Below are positions 6,476-11,638 of a stretch of 25,771 bases of DNA, one piece after another. Position 1 is the stretch's first letter; each line of letters opens with the position of its first letter. The position numbers and the translations under genes were made by a program. The notes below the pieces were generated by a model. That model saw nothing but the letters and a program-made list of their open reading frames with translations, was not told the DNA's origin and made no database searches. The stretch comes from a virus, in IMG/VR virus record IMGVR_UViG_3300042934_000108, positions 1-25,771 of that record. One strand, written 5' to 3'.

Positions 6476-6673
6476 GAATCTCTAAATAATGGCTGAGAGG
6501 CCTGTTCATGATAATAGCAAGTTCGGCAAGTTCAAGCTCTTTCTTTTGGATAAGACATCGCCCCCAAGTAGTATAATTGTAAGCCGCGATAAGTAAGACG
6601 AGCATATCATAAATACGAACACAATACGAACACTTTTGACATAGATATTTCAAAAAAACGAAAGGAGCCTCCC
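6476..6673 (+). other. Intergenic region between the two plus-strand Xre genes
   Basis: 198 bases, A/T-rich. It holds TATAAT at 6572-6577 without a convincing -35 at the right spacing, a perfect 11-bp tandem repeat (6612-6633), and TTGACA at 6636-6641 without a matching -10. An apparent minus-strand frame (6381-6653) begins with TTG, has no ribosome binding site and overlaps the repressor gene, so it is not called. Confidence 0.5.
6612..6633. repeat. Perfect 11-bp tandem repeat (AATACGAACAC x2)
   Basis: Two exact copies with no gap, 40 bases upstream of the second plus-strand Xre gene. CGAAC is also the half-site of the Gram-positive LexA box, but here the halves are direct rather than inverted. 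A binding site for the adjacent Xre protein is the more likely reading (inference). Confidence 0.6.
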
Positions 6674-6901
6674 ATGGGTTTCAAACTCGGGGATTGTCTC
6701 CTGCAGGAACGACTTGACGAAAAGGGATGGACGCAAGCGTATTTCGGAAGAAGAATGAATGTATCGCGCCAATATATAAACAAACTCATTAGTGGCGAGA
6801 ACAAGATGTCATTCGAATTCGCTTTAAACGCTGCTCATATCCTTGGGTGTCGCACCACTGATCTTTACATCCTCGAAGTCGTTCGAGACAGGAGCGAGTA
6901 G
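6674..6901 (+). CDS. Second short Xre-family HTH protein
   Basis: 75 residues: one HTH_3 domain of the HigA/plasmid-antitoxin type, with LQERLDEKGWTQAYFGRRMN, then SRQYINKLISGE and EFALNAAHILG. AAAGGAG is well placed before the ATG. It is co-directional with the repressor but 198 bases away, with its own upstream repeat. No toxin-like gene is next to it, so I read it as an auxiliary phage regulator rather than an antitoxin. The WTQAYFGRRM.VSRQYIN pattern is typical of antitoxin-like Xre proteins, so that alternative stays open. Confidence 0.82.
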   Translation: MGFKLGDCLLQERLDEKGWTQAYFGRRMNVSRQYINKLISGENKMSFEFALNAAHILGCRTTDLYILEVVRDRSE

Positions 6902-6912
6902 ATTTTCTACTC
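6896..6912 (+). terminator. Hairpin at the end of the second Xre gene
   Basis: GAGTAGA-TTT-TCTACTC, a perfect 7-bp stem that includes the TAG stop. No T-run follows immediately (TATTTTG comes about eight bases later), so termination is possible but weak; mRNA 3'-end protection is an alternative. Confidence 0.4.
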
Positions 6913-6990
6913 TCCCACGAGTATTTTGTCACCCTATAAGGTTACACAATTGTTCGCTTGAATCCATCATACTCCTTTGTCCAACTATTG

Positions 6991-7010
6991 GGTGTCGCTC
7001 GGTGTCGCAA
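6991..7010. repeat. Short tandem repeat GGTGTCGC x2
   Basis: GGTGTCGC at 6991-6998 and 7001-7008, a 10-bp period equal to one helical turn. A third copy is inside the second Xre gene near 6846. It may be a binding site or chance. Confidence 0.35.
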
Positions 7011-7032
7011 AATATTAACCGAATATGGACAT

Positions 7033-7356
7033 TCAACGGTCTACATCTTCCATCTTCTCGATATTCCGCCTCGATACTTTAATACTCTTCCCTTTTCTCA
7101 GTTTGTCGAAATATGCCCTATTCTTAATTTCGTCAAAACTTTTAACCCGATTAATATTCGCAAGGTTCGATTTATCCAGATATTCAAACCCCTCCGGAAG
7201 TAGGATCTCAGCAAAGTCTTTCAGCGAATATGCGGGTTTGTATGTCTCACTCGCGGTGTGGATGGTTGTGGAGCCGTCCGCTTGTACGAACAGCACCTTA
7301 GCTGAATCGATCACTCCCGCTTTGCCTGTAGCTACGTTTACCACAGGAATGTCCAT
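7033..7356 (-). CDS. Stand-alone LytTR-type DNA-binding protein
   Basis: 107 residues from ATG 7356, chosen because GAGGTGAT is ideally placed; an in-frame TTG at 7395 is rejected. Nearly the whole protein fits the LytTR (AgrA/LytR/VirR) beta-rich DNA-binding fold: AKVLFVQADGSTTIHTASETYK, then SLKDFAEILLPEGFEYLDKSNLANINRVKSF, where family members have 'hrSylVNl.kI', and near the C-terminus KGKSIKVSRRNIEKM, matching 'ipvSRry'. There is no receiver or membrane domain. It sits alone downstream of the late terminator and before the control region. It is probably a transcription regulator of phage or host genes; target and signal unknown. Family call is from pattern, without a profile search. Confidence 0.75.
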   Translation of the reverse strand: MDIPVVNVATGKAGVIDSAKVLFVQADGSTTIHTASETYKPAYSLKDFAEILLPEGFEYLDKSNLANINRVKSFDEIKNRAYFDKLRKGKSIKVSRRNIEKMEDVDR

Positions 7357-7415
7357 AGATATCACCTCAGCCATAGGTTGCCGCGATATTGCCAATTTTA
7401 TGTAATAGAGAACAC

Positions 7416-7457
7416 AAAAAAGCCCCCACCAACCAGTTAAGGTCGATGAGGGCTTTT
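7416..7457 (-). terminator. Late operon terminator
   Basis: Minus strand AAAAGCCCTCA ... TGGGGGCTTTTTT: an 11-bp stem with one G-T wobble, followed by a T-run. It lies after the holin gene and ends the late transcript. The stem is also flanked by a four-T run on the other strand, so weak bidirectional action is possible. Confidence 0.85.
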
Positions 7458-7459
7458 GC

Positions 7460-7490
7460 CGGTGCTTCCGGACAATACTCGGTGCTTCCG
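7460..7490. repeat. 11-bp direct repeat, 20-bp period
   Basis: CGGTGCTTCCG at 7460-7470 and again at 7480-7490, identical, separated by nine bases. The period is about two helical turns, close to the 21-22 bp spacing of direct repeats bound by LytTR proteins. It lies about 105-135 bases upstream of the LytTR-like gene. Confidence 0.6.
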
Positions 7491-7531
7491 ATGTAAAACC
7501 AGATTAGCATGATTGGGTAATCTTGTAAATA

Positions 7532-7810
7532 CTATTCTTTTGTAGAACCGTCACGTTTATTAAACGCCAGTTCGAACAGCCCGGTCGCCGATAGCCCCGC
7601 AAGCCCCCCGGACCATAGCCGCAGCGTGATGTCCAGCTCAGTAAATGGAGACGCCAGCGCACCCACCACCAGACCCACTACAAGCCCCACCAAGGGCAGC
7701 AAGTTCTTCGGTACATTAACGCTCGTCTTGATGAGTTGAACCAGCGCCAGTACGAACACAGCCAGCACAGAGGCGAAGGCAAGCACTTCTGTTAGATTTT
7801 GATTGTCCAT
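7532..7810 (-). CDS. A118-like holin
   Basis: 92 residues with hydrophobic segments at about 8-27, 37-55 and a weaker one at 64-84. The pattern VQLIKTSVNVPKNLLPLVGLVVG then LRLWSGGLAGLSATGLFEL matches, as I recall it, the layout of the Listeria phage A118 holin (Hol118). A charged C-terminus (NKRDGSTKE) is typical. It would form membrane lesions that let the endolysin upstream in the operon reach the wall. AAGGGG lies 11-12 bases before the ATG. It is the last gene before the late terminator, and its ATG follows the endolysin stop by two bases. Confidence 0.85.
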   Translation of the reverse strand: MDNQNLTEVLAFASVLAVFVLALVQLIKTSVNVPKNLLPLVGLVVGLVVGALASPFTELDITLRLWSGGLAGLSATGLFELAFNKRDGSTKE

Positions 7811-7812
7811 GA

Positions 7813-8709
7813 TTAAACATCCCCTTTCTGCGTTGCGGCCAGCCCGAGACGGTGCAGGATTGTGATCAGCCGCGCCTCAGTGTATGTGGCCTTCTCTGGC
7901 GTGTCGATTACAGGTTTGCCATTAAGTACAGATGGCGTGTTCGCAAACGCCGCCAGCGCGCTCTTGGCCCACTCAGGCGGGGCGGTATCGGTCAACTCTA
8001 CCAGCAATGCACTGAGCTCTTTGATCTCCGCAGCCTGCTTCAGCGTCTGCTCCTTGAGTACGTCCCTGCTCGTTGCCAGATCCTTAACCGCGACCTCCAG
8101 AGCATCAATTCGTTTCTTATCCTCTACCGACAATTCGTCCGCCTCCTTCATGTATCGTTCAATGTTTGCCAGAGCTTTTGCCATGGCGGTTTCTGTGGGC
8201 TTCTGGCCTGCCTGCAGCTGCTTGATACTCAGACCAAAGGTCATCTGAAGGTGGGGTAGATCCTTAAAACTGGTCCAGTCCCCGCCCCACTCAAAGCCCA
8301 GCTTATTCGCCTCGTCAACAACTTCCATCCAATCTGCAATATTATCCTCGTCCCCATCCCGGGTGGTGTCCCAGGATACGCTTGAGCCGTTTGGCAGCAG
8401 AAGCGCAAAGTCTACCGCCACCCCGTAATTATGATAGCTGGTGCCGCCCTTGGCATTGGTCACCTTCGGCTTATCCGGCTGCGCCTTCACATTCGGCAAC
8501 CCTGCCGCGTTAAGCTCTGCCTGTGTTCTGCCTTGGGCAAATAGGCCGTTCTGCTCCGCCGTGGTCCGCAGCCCTTGAGTGATCACTATAAATACACCCC
8601 GGGCATAGCAGCGCTCGATCAGCGCCACCGTAGCCGTCAATAATACCGGATGCAACCCGCTCAGCCGAGCGGATGATTTTGCTTTTACTTGATCCAGCGT
8701 CAAAGACAT
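7813..8709 (-). CDS. Endolysin, M15-type L-alanyl-D-glutamate peptidase-like
   Basis: 298 residues from ATG 8709 (a GTG one codon earlier is possible). Residues 1-160 form an M15/VanY-CwlK-like zinc peptidase: ITQGLRTTAEQNGLFAQGRT, SYHNYGVAVDF with ligands H93 and D100, and FKDLPHLQ with H153 as third ligand and D150 as likely base. This is the family of Ply500-like endolysins that cut the L-Ala-D-Glu bond of the stem peptide. Residues about 190-240 are coiled coil. Residues about 240-298 (EWAKSALAAFANTPSVLNG, then ATYTEARLITILHRLGL) look like an SLH-type wall-binding module. There is no signal peptide, in line with holin-dependent release. Confidence 0.9.
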   Translation of the reverse strand: MSLTLDQVKAKSSARLSGLHPVLLTATVALIERCYARGVFIVITQGLRTTAEQNGLFAQGRTQAELNAAGLPNVKAQPDKPKVTNAKGGTSYHNYGVAVDFALLLPNGSSVSWDTTRDGDEDNIADWMEVVDEANKLGFEWGGDWTSFKDLPHLQMTFGLSIKQLQAGQKPTETAMAKALANIERYMKEADELSVEDKKRIDALEVAVKDLATSRDVLKEQTLKQAAEIKELSALLVELTDTAPPEWAKSALAAFANTPSVLNGKPVIDTPEKATYTEARLITILHRLGLAATQKGDV

Positions 8710-9002
8710 CACGCATCACTCCTTTGCTTATGGATTTCACTGATCCGGAGGTGCGCCTGCTTGGCTGACTCCTCAACCCGCGTGACGCGCTCAGACAGAA
8801 CATCGAACCTTTGCCCTTGCGCCCGCTGTTCCAGCCTCATATCGTCTACGCCACGTTTGATATATTCCACGTCCGTCCGGAGTGCGGCGCCGCTGCCTGC
8901 CTCCCGGGCTACCTCCTGCCTGACTACTGTTGCCCGGCCGATCCACCCGAGTATCAGCCCACTTGCTGCCGTTAATATTGCTGTGATTGTGGTAATCTCC
9001 AC
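8709..9002 (-). CDS. Membrane-anchored coiled-coil protein, XhlA-like position
   Basis: 97 residues starting at GTG 9002, with GGGGGAG six bases upstream. One N-terminal membrane segment (about 5-22, ITAILTAASGLILGWIG) is followed by a cytoplasmic-type coiled coil (RTDVEYIKRGVDDMRLEQ and LSERVTRVEESAKQAHLRI). This is the layout of XhlA-like and other small holin-partner proteins in Firmicutes phages. Its stop overlaps the endolysin start. It is probably a lysis accessory protein that helps the holin; an antiholin role is also possible. Confidence 0.7.
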   Translation of the reverse strand: MEITTITAILTAASGLILGWIGRATVVRQEVAREAGSGAALRTDVEYIKRGVDDMRLEQRAQGQRFDVLSERVTRVEESAKQAHLRISEIHKQRSDA

Positions 9003-9029
9003 CTATGCTCCCCCTCAAGATAAAAAAGA

Positions 9030-9224
9030 TTAATTTGCCTCTTGCCCCTCGCAAGGAGTGTCCGCTGCGAGCTCCTTCAGTCTTTCATTGACCGCCGCCC
9101 GGACGCCTTGCAAGTATTGGGCCTCGTTACCCGGATGAAACGCAGCCACGGCAGATATGACGGCACATACCTCTTTGACTGTTGGGGATATCACAATCTC
9201 CAGCTTGTTTTGAATAATTGCCAT
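9030..9224 (-). CDS. Small hypothetical protein at start of lysis module
   Basis: 64 residues from ATG 9224. A longer reading to 9317 would translate the terminator hairpin at 9246-9273 and is rejected. The sequence is soluble-looking: a beta-like start (MAIIQNKLEIVISPTVKEV), then helices ending with LKELAADTPCEGQEAN. AAAGGTTGATC precedes the ATG. No family recognised. It is the first gene after a terminator, ahead of the XhlA-like, endolysin and holin genes, so it may belong to the lysis unit. Confidence 0.6.
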   Translation of the reverse strand: MAIIQNKLEIVISPTVKEVCAVISAVAAFHPGNEAQYLQGVRAAVNERLKELAADTPCEGQEAN

Positions 9225-9245
9225 GTGGATCAACCTTTCCACAAC

Positions 9246-9273
9246 AAAAAGAGCCCCGCCGATGGCGAGACCC
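9246..9273 (-). terminator. Intrinsic terminator before the lysis genes
   Basis: Minus strand GGGTCTCGCC-ATC-GGCGGGGCTC, ten paired positions including three G-T wobbles, followed directly by TTTTT. It lies between the stalk-domain gene and the lysis module. Confidence 0.8.
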
Positions 9274-9288
9274 TGGATGCTGGATATG

Positions 9289-9816
9289 TTATTTTTGGAG
9301 TTCTGCGATTTGAGCATTCAGTTCAGTGAGCTGCTGTTTGAGTGTAGCGAGTTCACTTTCCCATGTATCAACTTGCTTTTTGAATGCAGCATAATCTTCA
9401 GCCGCGCGTTGTCCCAAACTGCCGTTGCCAGCGAGCTCTTCGGCCAGCGATTCATAAGTTGGAAGAATGTTGTCTTTGTACCCTTTGATCTGTTTTTCGT
9501 GAGTAGCTATTTGTTCGACCAACGTTTCTCGCTTAGCATTTAGTTCCACCAACGGATCAATAACATTTGCGTTGTTCGTCATGATTATCTTCTTCCCTTC
9601 CACCTGCAATGTTACCCCGGCAGCTTCCGCCACGGACCGCACAGGAGCATAGGCCGATCCGTCAATAATGACCGCATCCGCAACCTTGGCTCCATTCTTT
9701 TCCACGCTAAAAAGCCCCTGAACCTTCTGTCCAATTAGACTGGATGAGTCTGCGAATGCGGACGCTCCGGCAAACAGCAACACTCCGACAATTAAGCCAG
9801 ACACAAACTTTTTCAT
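9289..9816 (-). CDS. Secreted stalk-domain / copper amine oxidase N-like protein
   Basis: 175 residues. A Sec signal peptide (about 1-22; MKKFVSGLIVGVLLFAGASAFA) leads into a copper amine oxidase N-terminal-like (stalk) domain at about 30-80, with VADAVIIDGSAYAPVRSVAEAAGV and LQVEGKKIIMTN. A coiled coil (about 90-175) ends in QQLTELNAQIAELQK. Such domains are common on secreted Paenibacillus and clostridial proteins and usually mediate protein or surface contacts, not catalysis. GGGGG precedes the ATG and a TATAAT lies about 32 bases upstream. A secreted protein between tail and lysis genes is unusual; it could be a lysogenic-conversion cargo gene or a wall-associated lysis aid. Confidence 0.8.
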   Translation of the reverse strand: MKKFVSGLIVGVLLFAGASAFADSSSLIGQKVQGLFSVEKNGAKVADAVIIDGSAYAPVRSVAEAAGVTLQVEGKKIIMTNNANVIDPLVELNAKRETLVEQIATHEKQIKGYKDNILPTYESLAEELAGNGSLGQRAAEDYAAFKKQVDTWESELATLKQQLTELNAQIAELQK

Positions 9817-9847
9817 ATGTTAACCCCCGTAATAGTGATTTGGTATT

Positions 9848-9853
9848 ATTATA
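9848..9853 (-). promoter_or_regulatory. Possible -10 element upstream of the stalk-domain gene
   Basis: TATAAT on the minus strand, 32 bases before the ATG at 9816, in the short gap after the Tal gene. No good -35 is seen at 16-18 bases. It is listed only because an own promoter would mark this gene as an independent unit. Confidence 0.3.
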
Positions 9854-9863
9854 CACCATTACG

Positions 9864-11552
9864 TCAAGATACTATAAAGGTTCCACCCGCTGTGCCGGGA
9901 GGTATTGTCACGCTGTGCGAATGGCTTGCGCTCGCCTTGCCGGATAACGCCGTCCAGATTGCGTCCAGCTCATCGGCCAGTGTTGTTGACCCGTTGAAAA
10001 GACGTTCCCACCCTGAAATAGTTACATACCCGCTGGACGATGGCGCTAAGTTTATATTAGTTCCGGCAAGAGTGACATTTGGTGAACCTCCGACAATCAG
10101 GCCGCTAGATGGGGAATTATATATAGTCGATTGCACTCCAGACCCAGCATTAAATATTATCTTACTCACTCCGCCGTCAAATGCAGGTATCTGAATCCCA
10201 CTGTCGGCATCGGAGTAAACACCAAAGGCTGTGGATGAGGGATCGATCTCCACTCGCGGGTAAACTCCGGGCGCTGCCGTCCGAATCAAAGCCCCTGTGA
10301 CGGTACCGCCATTGATGTTAGTCCCGTTAACAGTCCCCCCGGTTATCGTAGCAGCCGTTATGGACCCGCTGAACTCACCGTCTACGGCCTTGAAATGCCC
10401 GCTCGGGGTGACTGAGAATGGAGCATCGGCAAATACTTCGTCTCCCAGCCAGATACCGGACACGCTCGCCCTGAACGCATTGTCTCCGCTGCCGATCATG
10501 ATTGTGCCGCCCTCGAAGGATGAAGCTTGGATCTTCCCGGAGAATACCGCGTTACCCTCAGTGTCCAAGTAAATAACGTCCGTCCAACTGGAGCCGCTGC
10601 CGTTGCCCTTCTGGATCTTGATTCCCTCCGTGGCGTTCATGACCGTTCGGGCCAGGTTGTCGCTGCGGATAGCCTCGAACCCGTTTTCCGGCCCGATTCG
10701 CGTCCCGTTGTAGATTTTATCCTTAACAACAGTAGTCTTCTTTAGCCCGACCACCGTGTCCTTAATCCCGGGGATGGCGTTTGAAATGGTCACTTTACTG
10801 TTGATCCTCCGGCGCGGGCTGTACGAATAGCCGACAATGCGCTGCAACTCGTTAATGCCGAGCTCCTGATCTACTATCCCTACGGTGTCGCCCAGCTCGA
10901 AATACTCCAGCCCTCGAAACTCCGGCAGGCTGTTGAGCTCCAGTACATTCACCTCATAGGCCGTTATCCACGCCCCGGACCGGACGTCTACGTCCTTGAC
11001 GATGCCTTTGATATTCTTGCCCAATTGAAATCTAACGGGCCTCACCGCCCCGCGCCGGGCTAGTAGGGATACCGTAAATCGATCAAATAGGAACTCTCCC
11101 CCGGATTGCGCCGCAATCTCCATAATGATAGCCCGGGTGCTGATGTTTTCCTCTGCCATATCAACAGATATAATGTCGGTCAGCTCCACCGTGCCGATGG
11201 TAAATCCTGTCCCGGCCAGCGCTAATTCAAGCAGCTGCTCCGGTGTTCCTGCGTTCACAAAGCCCGCCGCCCACTCGTATAGCAATAGATCATAACCGAC
11301 TTGCTCACACTCTACGGCGACCAGTGTCGATCCATCCTCTGCCCGGGTGCGCCGGTGATGGACAATGTTGTATAGTTGATCCTCTACTTCGGCTAGATTT
11401 CCATCCGTCAGATAATCGCTTTTGCCGTCAGGGTCGATCAGGGTAGTAAAGCTGAGCTTGTATTCGCCGTTGATAGTTTCGTCTACGCTGTCATTGTCAT
11501 AGCGCTCAATGATCGCCAGCGGCTGCAGCGATGGGTTTCTGATCGTAATCAA
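9864..11552 (-). CDS. Tail-associated Tal protein / prophage endopeptidase-tail family
   Basis: 562 residues from a TTG start, supported by AAAGGAGG seven bases upstream. Residues about 1-280 fit the phage minor structural protein N-terminal region (Prophage_tail family): early beta-rich part, VECEQVGYDLLLYEWAAGF, then YFELGDTVGIVDQELGINELQRIVGYSYSP (read in parts). This forms the baseplate hub below Dit. The C-terminal part is repetitive beta sequence (SITAATITGGTVNGTNINGG, about 395-425), typical of receptor-binding extensions. No clear NlpC/P60 or lysozyme domain is visible, so wall cleavage is not shown. It lies between the spike gene's terminator and the stalk-domain gene. Confidence 0.82.
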   Translation of the reverse strand: MITIRNPSLQPLAIIERYDNDSVDETINGEYKLSFTTLIDPDGKSDYLTDGNLAEVEDQLYNIVHHRRTRAEDGSTLVAVECEQVGYDLLLYEWAAGFVNAGTPEQLLELALAGTGFTIGTVELTDIISVDMAEENISTRAIIMEIAAQSGGEFLFDRFTVSLLARRGAVRPVRFQLGKNIKGIVKDVDVRSGAWITAYEVNVLELNSLPEFRGLEYFELGDTVGIVDQELGINELQRIVGYSYSPRRRINSKVTISNAIPGIKDTVVGLKKTTVVKDKIYNGTRIGPENGFEAIRSDNLARTVMNATEGIKIQKGNGSGSSWTDVIYLDTEGNAVFSGKIQASSFEGGTIMIGSGDNAFRASVSGIWLGDEVFADAPFSVTPSGHFKAVDGEFSGSITAATITGGTVNGTNINGGTVTGALIRTAAPGVYPRVEIDPSSTAFGVYSDADSGIQIPAFDGGVSKIIFNAGSGVQSTIYNSPSSGLIVGGSPNVTLAGTNINLAPSSSGYVTISGWERLFNGSTTLADELDAIWTALSGKASASHSHSVTIPPGTAGGTFIVS

Positions 11553-11571
11553 GGTATTGCCTCCTTTGCAT

Positions 11572-11604
11572 AAAAAAAGAGCCGCAGGAGGGGCCTGTCA
11601 GCTC
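11572..11604 (-). terminator. Intrinsic terminator after the tail spike gene
   Basis: Minus strand GAGC-TGA-CAGG-CCCCT-CCTG-CG-GCTC followed by TTTTTTT. It lies between the spike and Tal genes, just before the Tal ribosome binding site. Confidence 0.75.
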
Positions 11605-11638
11605 GGTTGTGATTATTCAGTTGTTGCGCAGTATGGTC

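Noticed and set aside
6381-6653. Minus-strand frame of 90 codons between the Xre genes
   Set aside because: Starts with TTG, has no Shine-Dalgarno and overlaps the end of the repressor gene.
6674-6901. Toxin-antitoxin pair
   Set aside because: The Xre protein looks antitoxin-like, but no toxin gene is next to it on either side.
7025-7405. Plus-strand frame opposite the LytTR gene
   Set aside because: The minus-strand reading has a family pattern and a strong ribosome binding site; the plus reading has neither.
9225-9317. N-terminal extension of the 64-aa lysis-module gene
   Set aside because: It would translate the terminator stem and lacks a ribosome binding site at its start.
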